NCBI RefSeq assembly: GCF_000308695.1
Contig: NZ_BAGG01000088.1
Span: 1 to 64,000, forward strand
Length of the DNA: 64,000 nucleotides
Direction of reading: 5' to 3'
From: Nocardia takedensis NBRC 100417
GTDB taxonomy: Bacteria; Actinomycetota; Actinomycetes; Mycobacteriales; Mycobacteriaceae
In this document: positions 41,566 to 50,459 of the stretch, in pieces
Layout of the letters: the number at the start of each line of letters is the position of its first letter
Numbering within the stretch: the first letter of the stretch is position 1
Notes under the pieces: model-generated
Told to the model about the DNA's origin: nothing
The model's database searches: none
Seen by the model: the letters and a program-made list of their open reading frames with translations, nothing else
Position numbers and translations under genes: made by a program

Positions 41566-43200
41566 TCAGTCCTCGCGCAGTACGCGTTTGAGCACCTTGC
41601 CGGTGGGCGTGCGCGGCAACTCCGCGACGAACACCACATCGCGCGGCACCTTGAACCGGGCCAGATGCGCTTTGACGTGCTCGCGCACGTCGTCCTCGCT
41701 GAGCGTGTGGCCTTCGCGCACGACGACGACCGCGCGCAACCGCTCCCCGTGGCGTTCGTCTGCCACACCGAAGGCGCACACCTCCCGTACCGCCGGATGC
41801 GCGGCCAGCAGTTCCTCCACCTCGCCCGGGTAGACGTTCTCGCCGCCGGAGACGATCATGTCGTCGTCGCGGCCGTCGACGAAAAGTCTTCCCGCGCGGT
41901 CGAAATGGCCGAGGTCGCCGGTGGACATCAGGCGGCCGACGCGCGGTTTGTCGCCGCCGCCGGTGTAGCCGTCGAACTGGAAGTCGTTGCCGACGAAGAT
42001 GCGTCCGGTCCAGCCGCGCGGCAGTTCGATGCCGTCCTCGCCGAGGATCTTCACCGTGGTGCTCGGCACCGGCTTGCCGACGCAGCCCGGTTCGCGGGCC
42101 AGATCCGCCGGGGTGGCGATGGTCGCGTAGGCGACTTCGGTGGAGCCGTAGACGTTGTAGACCACGGGGCCGAAGGCGCCGGTCACCCGGCGGCACAGGT
42201 CGGCGCCCAGTTGCGAACCGGCGACGAAGATCACTCGCAATTTGCGCAGGTCGCGCCCCACCCGCGCTTCCGGACCGAGGTCGACGATGCGTTGCAGCAT
42301 GACGGGGACGGCGATGAGCGCGGTCGCGCGGTGTTCGTGCAGGCTGTCGAGGACGGCCTGCGGGTCGAAGCGTCGGCGGATGACCAGGGTGGAGCCGAAT
42401 CCCATCGCCAGCATCGCCTGGGCGAAGCCGAGGGTGTGGAACAGCGGGGCCGGACATTCGGTGACCTCGCGGGCCCGCATGGGCACCCGGGACAGGATCG
42501 CGCCCAGCGGGGCCAGCGAACTCGGTTCACCGCGCCCGGCCCCTTTCGGCGTGCCGGTGGTGCCGCTGGTGAGCAGCACGATGCGCGCCGTGGTCGACGG
42601 CGGGCGCGGGCGGTGGCGCGCGCCCGAGGCTATCAGGTTGTCGAGGGTGTCCACGGCGGGTTCGTCGACCCAGGCGCGGTAGGCGCCGCGCGCCAGGTCG
42701 AGATCGTCGGGCAGCGGGGCGTATTCGTCGTCGTAGACCAGCAGGTCGGCGCTCTCGCGGGCGAGCACCTCGCGCAGTTGCGGCCCGGCGAACCCGGTGT
42801 TGAGCAGGATGATCCTGGCGCCGCATTTGGCGGCGGCGAAGACCGCGTAGTGGAAGCCGCGGTGGTTGCGCACCAGCACCGCCACCCCTTCGCCGTCGCG
42901 CAGGCCGCGCGCCCGCCAGGCGTTGGCCAGCGCGGTGCTGCGCTCGTCGAGTTCGCGGAAGGTGACCGGGCCTGCTTCGTCCAGAACGGCCACCCGGTCG
43001 CGGTAGCGCAGCGCGGCTACGGTGGCCAGGCCGCCGAGCATGCCCGCGCGCAGAACGGCGACGCCCATACGAGCCAGTCGGTCTGGCCGTTCGGGGGTGG
43101 CCAAGCCGGCGCGCACCGCCAACGCGGCGTAATAGGTCTCGTCGGCGGCGCGCCGCACCGCCCCGGCCGCGACCGTCCCGAGGGTCTCGGCAAATCCCAT
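41566..43200 (-). CDS. AMP-forming acyl-CoA synthetase (FadD-like)
   Basis: The 544-residue ANL-family enzyme has the P-loop Leu-Thr-Ser-Gly-Thr-Thr-Gly-Thr-Pro-Lys-Gly near residue 212, the Tyr-Gly-Ser-Thr-Glu motif near 350, Ser-Thr-Gly-Asp-Leu-Gly near 430, and the C-terminal catalytic lysine in Thr-Pro-Thr-Gly-Lys-Val. It activates a carboxylic acid, most likely a fatty acid, to its CoA ester in the cytoplasm. An N-terminal extension of about 50 residues resembles the mycobacterial FadD2/FadD12 group. Substrate chain length cannot be told. ATG at 43200 starts the domain. Confidence 0.88.
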   Translation of the reverse strand: MGFAETLGTVAAGAVRRAADETYYAALAVRAGLATPERPDRLARMGVAVLRAGMLGGLATVAALRYRDRVAVLDEAGPVTFRELDERSTALANAWRARGLRDGEGVAVLVRNHRGFHYAVFAAAKCGARIILLNTGFAGPQLREVLARESADLLVYDDEYAPLPDDLDLARGAYRAWVDEPAVDTLDNLIASGARHRPRPPSTTARIVLLTSGTTGTPKGAGRGEPSSLAPLGAILSRVPMRAREVTECPAPLFHTLGFAQAMLAMGFGSTLVIRRRFDPQAVLDSLHEHRATALIAVPVMLQRIVDLGPEARVGRDLRKLRVIFVAGSQLGADLCRRVTGAFGPVVYNVYGSTEVAYATIATPADLAREPGCVGKPVPSTTVKILGEDGIELPRGWTGRIFVGNDFQFDGYTGGGDKPRVGRLMSTGDLGHFDRAGRLFVDGRDDDMIVSGGENVYPGEVEELLAAHPAVREVCAFGVADERHGERLRAVVVVREGHTLSEDDVREHVKAHLARFKVPRDVVFVAELPRTPTGKVLKRVLRED

Positions 43201-43308
43201 GTCCAGAACCTCACTGTTCTCGCCCCACCCGACACGCCGATGGCAGGTGCCCTCACCCTAGAGCGCCGGTCACACCGCCGTCGAGCCTCGCACTCTCGCC
43301 GCGAGAGA

Positions 43309-43611
43309 ATGGCAGCCGTGCCGAACACCACCGACGTGCGCTTGGACATCGATGATCTGTCGGGCCCGGAGATCAAGGCCCTGCTTCGCGAACATCTGGC
43401 CGAGATGCGCGAGCACTCGCCCGACGGCAGCATGCACGCGCTGGACGTCGAGGGGTTGCGCGATCCGTCGATCACGATGTGGAGCGCCCGCCTCGGGCCG
43501 GATTTGGTCGGGTGCGGGGCGCTGCGGCGACTCGACGACGAGCACGCCGAGATCAAGTCGCTGCGTACGGCCGCGGGCCACGCCGGGCGCGGCGTGGCGA
43601 CCGCGGTGTGA
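43309..43611 (+). pseudogene. Truncated GNAT acetyltransferase remnant
   Basis: The 100-residue product contains the N-terminal half of a YafP/PhnO-like GNAT protein (Leu-Leu-Arg-Glu-His-Leu-Ala-Glu-Met, then Gly-Cys-Gly-Ala-Leu, then Glu-Ile-Lys-Ser-Leu-Arg-Thr), but stops at Gly-Arg-Gly-Val-Ala-Thr-Ala-Val, in the middle of the acetyl-CoA-binding motif. The remaining 50-60 residues, including the second half of the cofactor site, are absent; the end of the aminotransferase gene on the other strand begins three bases later. It appears to be a deletion remnant. Confidence 0.75.
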
Positions 43612-43614
43612 GAC

Positions 43615-44838
43615 TCACCCCAGCGCGGCGGTGAATCCCGCCGCCAGTTCGTCGATCTGGTCGTCGGTGGTGATCAGGGGTGGGGAGATCTGGAGGGCTC
43701 CCGAGCCGATCGCGCGGGTCGAGACACCGTGGGCGCGGAGTACTTTCACCAAGGGCAGGGCGTCGGCGGGGTCGGCCAGTTGGATGGCGGCCAGCGCGCC
43801 GACTCCCGAGCGGACCTCGGCGACGCGCGGGTGTTCGGCCAGCGGGGCCAGCCGGGTGCGCAGTGTCGCCTCGAGGCGGAGGGCGGCCCCGGGCAGGTCC
43901 TCGCGTTCGGTGATGGCCATGGTGGCAAGGGCGGCGGCCGCCGCGCCCGCGTGGCCGCCGTAGGTGTAGCCGTGCCGCCACCAGACCCCGCCCGCGAAGA
44001 ACGGCGCGGCGACGTGCGGGGCGACGATCAACGCACCGAGCGGCACGTATCCGGAGGTCAGGCCCTTGGCGGCGATCAGCATGTCGGGTGCGAGGTCGTA
44101 GCGGGCCGAGGCGAACCAGTCGCCGCCGATGCGGCCGAAGCCGGTGATCACCTCGTCGGCGACGAAGAGGATCTCGTGTTCGCGGCACAGGTCGCGCACC
44201 CGGGACAGGTAGCCGGGCGGCGGCGGATACACCCCGCCCGCGCCGAGGACCGGTTCGCAGAAGAACGCGGCGACGCGCTGCGCGCCGAGGTCGGCGACGA
44301 GCGCGCCCAACGCCTCCGCGTCGTCCCACGCGACCGAGCGGGTGTCGGTCATCAACTCCCCGTAGCCCTCCCGGTTGGCCGGGAGCCCGGTCAGCGAGGT
44401 GCCGCCGACGTGCATGCCGTGGTAGGCCCGGGTGCGCCCGACCAGCACGGTCTTGTCCGGTCGGCCGACCTCGCGCCAGTACCGCCGCGCCAGTTTGGCC
44501 GCCGAGTCCACCGAATCCGAACCGCCCGCGGTGAAGAAGACCTTGCTGTCGGGCACGGGAGCGACAGCGGCCAGGCGACGGGCGAGTTCGGCGGTGACCG
44601 GTTCGGTGACGTCGCCGAAGCCCGAATAGTGCGCGAGGGTGCGCAGTTGGTCGGCCACCGCGTCGGCGACCTCCGCGCGTCCGTGTCCGATGTTGGCGAA
44701 CCACAACCCGGCGGTGGCGTCGAAGTAGCGCGCCCCCGCCGCGTCCCAGATGTAGGCGCCCTCACCGCGGGCCACCACGAACGCGCCGTCGTGTTCGACG
44801 GCGCCCATGTCGGCGAATCCGTGCCACAGCGCGGTCAT
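43615..44838 (-). CDS. Class III PLP-dependent aminotransferase
   Basis: The 407-residue protein has the fold-type I omega-aminotransferase features: Ala-Gly-Gly-Ser-Asp-Ser (104-109) for cofactor phosphate, Val-Ala-Asp228-Glu-Val for the pyridine nitrogen, and PLP lysine Lys258 in Ala-Ala-Lys-Gly-Leu-Thr-Ser-Gly-Tyr. Omega-aminotransferases convert amines or beta/omega-amino acids to carbonyls; the substrate is not evident. ATG 44838 is used because AGGAGG lies eight bases upstream; a GTG nine bases earlier overlaps the ribosome site. The Pr6Pr membrane protein gene ends just upstream, so the two form an operon. Confidence 0.88.
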   Translation of the reverse strand: MTALWHGFADMGAVEHDGAFVVARGEGAYIWDAAGARYFDATAGLWFANIGHGRAEVADAVADQLRTLAHYSGFGDVTEPVTAELARRLAAVAPVPDSKVFFTAGGSDSVDSAAKLARRYWREVGRPDKTVLVGRTRAYHGMHVGGTSLTGLPANREGYGELMTDTRSVAWDDAEALGALVADLGAQRVAAFFCEPVLGAGGVYPPPPGYLSRVRDLCREHEILFVADEVITGFGRIGGDWFASARYDLAPDMLIAAKGLTSGYVPLGALIVAPHVAAPFFAGGVWWRHGYTYGGHAGAAAAALATMAITEREDLPGAALRLEATLRTRLAPLAEHPRVAEVRSGVGALAAIQLADPADALPLVKVLRAHGVSTRAIGSGALQISPPLITTDDQIDELAAGFTAALG

Positions 44839-44859
44839 CGCGTCCACCTCCTGAGGGGT

Positions 44860-45498
44860 TCAGGTCACCTCGGCCGCGGGCGTGCGCCAGCGCGTGGCCA
44901 GCGCGCCCACCGACGCGACCGCCGGCGCCAGCAGCGCGAACACCCCGGCCAGCACGATCAACCCGATGATCAGGGAGACGTAGCCCTGGTGGCGCGGGTC
45001 GATGAACGGGTACGGGTACCAGTCCACGAGGGGGCCGCGGATCAGCGTGTACACCCCGTAGACCAGCGGGTAGATCAGCCAGCCGCCGATCAGTCGGGCG
45101 GTGACGCCGAGCGCGACGGGCGACAGCACCCAGTCCGCGAGCAGCACGATCGGCAGGATGCGGTGCAGGACGTCGTTGATCCAGCGGTCGGTGAGCATCA
45201 CGTCCAGATTGGCCAGCAGGACGGCGTAGACGACGCCGGTGATGAGCAGGTACAGCGTCACCGCGCCGCGTATCGTCTGCCAGCGGCGACCGGCGGGGTC
45301 GCGCAGGCCACCGATCAGCAACACCGCGACGCCGAGCACGTTGGACTGGATGGTGAAATAGCTGAAGTAGTTCGCGACGGAGAAGGTGACCAGGTCGGCG
45401 TCGCGCAGCGGAATCCAGACCAGCGCCAGGACGCCCAGCACGCCGAAGCCCACCCGGAGCATCCGGATCCACCACGCCGTTCCCGCCGCCGACCGCAT
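44860..45498 (-). CDS. Pr6Pr family membrane protein
   Basis: The 212-residue protein has six hydrophobic segments with the Pr6Pr pattern: Asn-Tyr-Phe-Ser-Tyr-Phe-Thr-Ile-Gln-Ser-Asn, Leu-His-Arg-Ile-Leu-Pro, Tyr-Pro-Leu-Val-Tyr and Tyr-Pro-Phe-Ile. Members are distant relatives of the androgen-induced-gene (FAR-17a/AIG1) proteins, some of which are lipid hydrolases; conserved Asn/Thr and His residues seen here (Thr in the first motif and His in Leu-His-Arg) correspond to that possible Thr-His active site. Bacterial function is unproven. It is co-transcribed with the downstream aminotransferase, 21 bases away. Confidence 0.8.
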   Translation of the reverse strand: MRSAAGTAWWIRMLRVGFGVLGVLALVWIPLRDADLVTFSVANYFSYFTIQSNVLGVAVLLIGGLRDPAGRRWQTIRGAVTLYLLITGVVYAVLLANLDVMLTDRWINDVLHRILPIVLLADWVLSPVALGVTARLIGGWLIYPLVYGVYTLIRGPLVDWYPYPFIDPRHQGYVSLIIGLIVLAGVFALLAPAVASVGALATRWRTPAAEVT

Positions 45499-45632
45499 CG
45501 CTCGATGGTCGCACAGCCGGACTGGTCACCGCCCCGATTCGGGCAGCGAGCACACTTCCCGCAACGGTGTCGACCGGACGGGTCGCCCACCGTCGCCGCG
45601 GGCTGCCCGGGCCGCGTGTCCGCGCGGCCCAT

Positions 45633-45638
45633 TAGGCT
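45633..45638 (+). promoter_or_regulatory. -10 element of hrpA
   Basis: TAGGCT ends nine bases before the hrpA ATG; transcription would begin about two bases upstream of the start codon, leaving the GGAAGGG in between mostly outside the message. Confidence 0.35.
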
Positions 45639-45647
45639 GGAAGGGCC

Positions 45648-48600
45648 ATGACCAGGACAGCCGACCCCGCGACACGCGAACTGCGCACCAGGCTGGCGAA
45701 CCTCTCCCTCCGCGACGAGTACCGGCTGCGCCGCCGCCTCGATCGCGCGCGCGGCGAACAACTCGCCGAGGTCGCCGCCGAGATCACCGCCGCCGAACAC
45801 CGCGTCGAGCAGCGGCGCGCCGCCGTGCCCGCGATCGGCTATCCCGAGCAGTTGCCCGTCACCCAGCGTCGCGAGGACATCGCCGCGGCGATCGCCGCCA
45901 ACCAGGTCGTGATCGTCGCGGGTGAGACCGGTTCGGGCAAGACCACCCAGATCCCGAAGATCTGCCTGGAACTGGGGCGCGGCATCCGCGGCGTCATCGG
46001 GCACACCCAGCCGCGCAGGCTCGCGGCGCGCACCGTCGCCGAGCGCATCGCCGAGGAACTGGGCACCGAACTCGGCGACGTGGTCGGCTACACGGTCCGC
46101 TTCACCGATCACGCCTCCGACCGCACGCTGGTCAAACTGATGACCGACGGCATCCTGCTCGCCGAGATCCAGCGCGACCGCCTGCTGCGCCGCTACGACA
46201 CGATCATCATCGACGAGGCGCACGAGCGCAGCCTCAACATCGACTTCCTGCTCGGCTACCTCAAGCAACTGCTGCCGCGCCGCCCCGACCTGAAGGTGAT
46301 CATCACCTCGGCCACCATCGACCCGGAACTGTTCGCCCGCCACTTCGCCGACGAGCGCGGTGAGCCCGCCCCGATCGTGGAGGTCTCGGGGCGTTCCTAC
46401 CCGGTGGAGATCCGGTACCGGCCGCTCTCGCTGGAGTTGCCTCCGCTCGACGAGGACTCCGACACCCGGATCGTCGACCGCGACCCGGTCGACGCCATCG
46501 GCGACGCGGTGCGCGAACTGTTCACCGAGGGCGACGGCGACGTGCTGGTCTTCCTGTCCGGTGAGCGCGAGATCCGCGACACCGCCGACGCGCTGCGCGA
46601 TCTGCGGTTGCCGCGCACCGAGATCGTGCCGCTCTACGCGCGACTGTCGGCGGCCGAGCAGCACAAGGTGTTCGAGCCGCACACGGGCCGCCGGGTGGTA
46701 TTGGCCACCAACGTCGCCGAGACGTCGCTGACGGTGCCCGGCATCCGTTACGTGGTCGACCCGGGCACCGCGCGCATCTCCCGGTACTCGATGCGCACGA
46801 AGGTGCAGCGCCTGCCGATCGAGGAGATCTCGCAGGCTTCGGCGCGGCAGCGCTCGGGCCGCTGCGGCCGTGTCGCCGACGGCATCGCCATCCGCCTGTA
46901 CTCGGAGCAGGATTTCGAGACCAGGCCCGCGTTCACCGAACCGGAGATCCTGCGCACCAATCTGGCGGCGGTCATCCTGCAGATGACCGCGCTCGGGCTC
47001 GGCGACATCGAGAACTTCCCGTTCGTGGAGGCCCCCGACAAGCGCGCCATCCGCGACGGCATCGCCCTGCTGGAAGAACTCGGCGCGATGACCAGGCAGT
47101 CCGCGTCGCCGCGTCCCGCCCCCGCCGCTGCCGCCGACACCGAAACCGCCCCTGCCGAATCCGACACCGGCACCGCGCGGGCCGAATCCGCCGAATCGCG
47201 GTCGGACCCGGGGTTGACGCTGACCGCCACCGGTCGGGAGATGGCCCAGATCCCGGTGGACCCGCGCATGGCGCGGATGCTCGTGCAGGCGCACCGCACG
47301 GGCTGTCTGACCGACGTGCTGATCATCGTGGCGGCGCTGTCGATCCAGGACGTGCGCGAGCGTCCGGCGGAGTTCCAGCAGGCCGCCGACACCGCGCACG
47401 CCCGTTTCGTCGTGGACGGCTCGGATTTCCTGGCCTACCTGCGCCTGTGGACCTATCTGCGCGAACAGCGAACGGCGTTGTCGTCCAACCAGTTCCGTCG
47501 CATGTGTCGCGAGGAGTTCCTGCACTACCTGCGCATCCGGGAATGGCAGGACCTGCACGGCCAACTGCGCACGATCACCCGCGGCCTCGGCTGGTCCGCC
47601 GAGGACGCGCGCGCCGAAGCCCCCGACTCCGCGGCGGAACCGACCTCGCGACGCGGCGGACAGGGTTCGCGGCGCCGTCGCGGGGGCGGGCGGCCCGCGC
47701 ACTCCGACCGGGCGCGCCCCCGCGCGGCGGAGACGGCGAAGGCGGAAGACGACAGCGTCCCGTGGGATTCCACCGCCGTGCACCAAGCACTGCTGGCGGG
47801 CATGCTCTCCCACATCGGGGTGCGGGAGGCGGAGTCGCGCGAATTCCTCGGCGCCCGCAACGCGAAGTTCATGATCTTCCCCGGTTCGTCGCTGGCCAAG
47901 AAACCGCCCCGCTGGGTGATGGCCGCCGAACTGGTGGAGACGTCGCGGCTGTGGGGCCGGATGGCGGCCAAGGTGGAGCCGGAATGGGCCGAACGGCTCG
48001 CGGGCGATCTGGTCAAGCGCACCTACTCCGAACCGCACTGGTCGGCCAAGCGCGGCGCGGCCCGCGCCTACGAGCGGGTCACCCTGTACGGGATCCCGCT
48101 GGTCACCGGACGCCCGGTGGACTACGGGCGCATCGACCCGGAACTGTCGCGCGAGTTGTTCCTGCGGCACGCGCTCGTCCAGGGCGAATGGCAGACCCGG
48201 CACGAGTTCTTCCACCGCAACCGGGCGCTGCTCGAGGATGTCGCCGACCTCGAGCACCGGGCGCGCCGCCGCGACATCCTGGTCGACGACGAGGTCCTGT
48301 TCGAGTTCTACGACAAGCGCATTCCCGCCGAGGTCGTCTCGGTCCGCCATTTCGACACTTGGTGGAAACGGGCCTCGCGCACCGATGCCGGTCAGTTGGA
48401 TTTCACCGAGTCCACGGTGGTCAACGACAACGCCGCCGGTCTGGACCCCACCGATTTCCCGGACGCCTGGCGACAGGGCGAGCTGTCCTTCCCGCTCGGC
48501 TACCAGTTCGAGCCGGGACAGGCCGACGACGGCGTCACCGTTTCGATCCCGGTCGAGCAACTGGCCCATGTCCGTCCGGTCGGCTTCGACTGGCTGGTGC

Positions 48601-49814
48601 CGGGCATGCGCGAGGAACTGGCCGCGGCCTTCATCAAGACGCTGCCGAAATCGTTGCGCCGCAGCGTGGTTCCCGCCCCCGACTTCGCCGCCGCCGCACT
48701 GGCCGCGCTCACCCCGCGTTCGGAACCGCTGCGCGTCGGGCTGGCGCGGGAACTGTCACGACTCGGCTCGATCACCGTCTCCCCGGCGGATCTGGATCCG
48801 ACAACCCTGCCGGACCATCTGCGGATGACCTTCGCGGCCGTGGATTCCACCGGCGCGGTCCTGGCCAAGGGCAAGGATCTCGGCGCGTTGAAAACGGCGC
48901 TGGCCGAGCAGGTCTCGGCCTCGGTGGCGCGCGCGACCGCGGGCGCGGAACGAGCGCCCGCCACGGTGTGGACCTCGGGGTCGCTGGGCACGCTGCCCGC
49001 GACGGTGCGGCGCGAAGTCGCCGGGCAGACGGTCACCGGCTACCCGGCGCTGGTCCCCGAACCCGAGGGCGTCGCGGTGCGCGTTCTGAGCTCACCCGCC
49101 GAACAGGCGGCCGCCATGCGCACCGGCACCCGCGCGCTGGTCCTGGCCGCCCTGCCCACCTCGGTGCGCGCGGTCACCGCGAGTCTGCCGCCGCGCGACC
49201 GGCTCACCCTGAGTCAGAACCCGTACGGCAGCCTGGACGCCCTGGTCGAGGACTGCCGCGCGGCGGCCGCCGACGAGTTGATCGCGGCGGCGGGCGGCCC
49301 GGTCCGCTCCCCCGAGGAGTTCGACGCGCTGCTGGCCCGCGTCCGGCCTCAGTTCACCTCCGCGGTCGCGCGCCTGGTGCGCGCGGCGGTGCCGGTGCTG
49401 GCGGGCGCGCACCGGGTGAGTTCGCTGCTGGCCGACACCGTCGAACGCGATATCGCCGAGGATGTCCGTCGCCAACTCGACGACTTGGTCTTCCCCGGAT
49501 TCGTGTCCGAATGGGGCGGTGACCGGTTGCGCGAGATTCCGCGCTATCTGGAGGCGGCCGCCGTGCGACTGGCCGCGCTCCCCGGTTCGGCCGTGCGCGA
49601 CCGCCAGGGCATCGCCGAGGTCGACCGCGCCCTGAGCGCCTACGACCGCTTGGTCTCGGCCCTGCCCGAACACCGCCGCGACGCCCCCGACGTGGCGGCG
49701 ATCTGGTGGATGATCGAGGAGTTCCGGGTCAGCCTGTTCGCCCAGAAGTTGGGGACGCCCTACCCGGTGTCGGTCAAACGCATCGAGAAGGCGATCGCGG
49801 CCGTGCGACGCTGA
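45648..49814 (+). CDS. hrpA: ATP-dependent RNA helicase HrpA
   Basis: The 1388-residue protein is slightly longer than E. coli HrpA (about 1300). It has the DEAH core: Gly-Glu-Thr-Gly-Ser-Gly-Lys-Thr-Thr near 91-99, Asp-Glu-Ala-His, Ser-Ala-Thr, Thr-Asn-Val-Ala-Glu-Thr-Ser and Gln-Arg-Ser-Gly-Arg-Cys-Gly-Arg, followed by the helicase-associated and OB-like domains and the long HrpA C-terminal DUF3418 region. A low-complexity insertion rich in Ala/Glu/Pro (about 485-520) and a basic Gly/Arg segment (about 680-705) are extra. It resolves stalled or collided ribosomes in E. coli; the same role is likely but not shown here. Confidence 0.92.
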   Translation: MTRTADPATRELRTRLANLSLRDEYRLRRRLDRARGEQLAEVAAEITAAEHRVEQRRAAVPAIGYPEQLPVTQRREDIAAAIAANQVVIVAGETGSGKTTQIPKICLELGRGIRGVIGHTQPRRLAARTVAERIAEELGTELGDVVGYTVRFTDHASDRTLVKLMTDGILLAEIQRDRLLRRYDTIIIDEAHERSLNIDFLLGYLKQLLPRRPDLKVIITSATIDPELFARHFADERGEPAPIVEVSGRSYPVEIRYRPLSLELPPLDEDSDTRIVDRDPVDAIGDAVRELFTEGDGDVLVFLSGEREIRDTADALRDLRLPRTEIVPLYARLSAAEQHKVFEPHTGRRVVLATNVAETSLTVPGIRYVVDPGTARISRYSMRTKVQRLPIEEISQASARQRSGRCGRVADGIAIRLYSEQDFETRPAFTEPEILRTNLAAVILQMTALGLGDIENFPFVEAPDKRAIRDGIALLEELGAMTRQSASPRPAPAAAADTETAPAESDTGTARAESAESRSDPGLTLTATGREMAQIPVDPRMARMLVQAHRTGCLTDVLIIVAALSIQDVRERPAEFQQAADTAHARFVVDGSDFLAYLRLWTYLREQRTALSSNQFRRMCREEFLHYLRIREWQDLHGQLRTITRGLGWSAEDARAEAPDSAAEPTSRRGGQGSRRRRGGGRPAHSDRARPRAAETAKAEDDSVPWDSTAVHQALLAGMLSHIGVREAESREFLGARNAKFMIFPGSSLAKKPPRWVMAAELVETSRLWGRMAAKVEPEWAERLAGDLVKRTYSEPHWSAKRGAARAYERVTLYGIPLVTGRPVDYGRIDPELSRELFLRHALVQGEWQTRHEFFHRNRALLEDVADLEHRARRRDILVDDEVLFEFYDKRIPAEVVSVRHFDTWWKRASRTDAGQLDFTESTVVNDNAAGLDPTDFPDAWRQGELSFPLGYQFEPGQADDGVTVSIPVEQLAHVRPVGFDWLVPGMREELAAAFIKTLPKSLRRSVVPAPDFAAAALAALTPRSEPLRVGLARELSRLGSITVSPADLDPTTLPDHLRMTFAAVDSTGAVLAKGKDLGALKTALAEQVSASVARATAGAERAPATVWTSGSLGTLPATVRREVAGQTVTGYPALVPEPEGVAVRVLSSPAEQAAAMRTGTRALVLAALPTSVRAVTASLPPRDRLTLSQNPYGSLDALVEDCRAAAADELIAAAGGPVRSPEEFDALLARVRPQFTSAVARLVRAAVPVLAGAHRVSSLLADTVERDIAEDVRRQLDDLVFPGFVSEWGGDRLREIPRYLEAAAVRLAALPGSAVRDRQGIAEVDRALSAYDRLVSALPEHRRDAPDVAAIWWMIEEFRVSLFAQKLGTPYPVSVKRIEKAIAAVRR

Positions 49815-49829
49815 TCGCCCGCCCGCCCG

Positions 49830-50300
49830 TCAGTCGACCGCGACCGCCGCGGCGGCGCGCGCCGCTCGCATGTCCTGGATCTCGCGCTCGAAATCGTCGG
49901 CCGAGGTGAAGGAGCGGTACACCGAGGCGAACCGCAGGTAGGCGACCTCGTCCAGATCGCGCAGCGGCCCGAGGATCGCCAAACCGACCTCGTGACTGGG
50001 CACCTCCGGCGCGCCCTTGGCGCGCACCGCGTCCTCGACCTGCTGGGCCAGCAGGTTCAGGGCGTCGTCGTCGACCTCGCGGCCCTGGCAGGCCCGCCGC
50101 ACGCCGCGGATCACCTTCTCCCGGCTGAACGGTTCGGTGACTCCGCTGCGTTTGACCACCGACAGGATGGCGGTCTCCACCGTGGTGAAGCGCCGCCCAC
50201 AGGTCGGGCAGGATCGTCGACGGCGGATGGCCGCACCTTCCTCGGCCTCGCGTGAGTCGACCACCCGGGAGTCAGGGTGTCGGCAGTACGGGCAATGCAT
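49830..50300 (-). CDS. nrdR: Ribonucleotide reductase repressor NrdR
   Basis: The 156-residue protein has the N-terminal zinc ribbon Cys3-Pro-Tyr-Cys6 ... Cys31-Pro-Thr-Cys34 and a following ATP-cone domain (about 47-137), which senses ATP/dATP and controls binding to NrdR boxes before ribonucleotide reductase genes. AAGGA lies upstream of ATG. No nrd gene is in the window; in mycobacteria NrdR (Rv2718c) also lies between Rv2717c and the lexA region. The 3' end faces the hrpA stop with 15 bases between them. Confidence 0.96.
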   Translation of the reverse strand: MHCPYCRHPDSRVVDSREAEEGAAIRRRRSCPTCGRRFTTVETAILSVVKRSGVTEPFSREKVIRGVRRACQGREVDDDALNLLAQQVEDAVRAKGAPEVPSHEVGLAILGPLRDLDEVAYLRFASVYRSFTSADDFEREIQDMRAARAAAAVAVD

Positions 50301-50459
50301 CCGAGAGATCCTTCGTCGATGCGCGCGCTCGCGTCCGGCCCGGTCTCCGATCGTGTCGACCGGCCCGGCGAGCTCGTGTACAGGGCGGCTGCTACACCTC
50401 CATAGCACTTCGAGAATACTCGCCCCGCTACCGGGTGTTGTGCGCGGAGGCGCGCGGGC

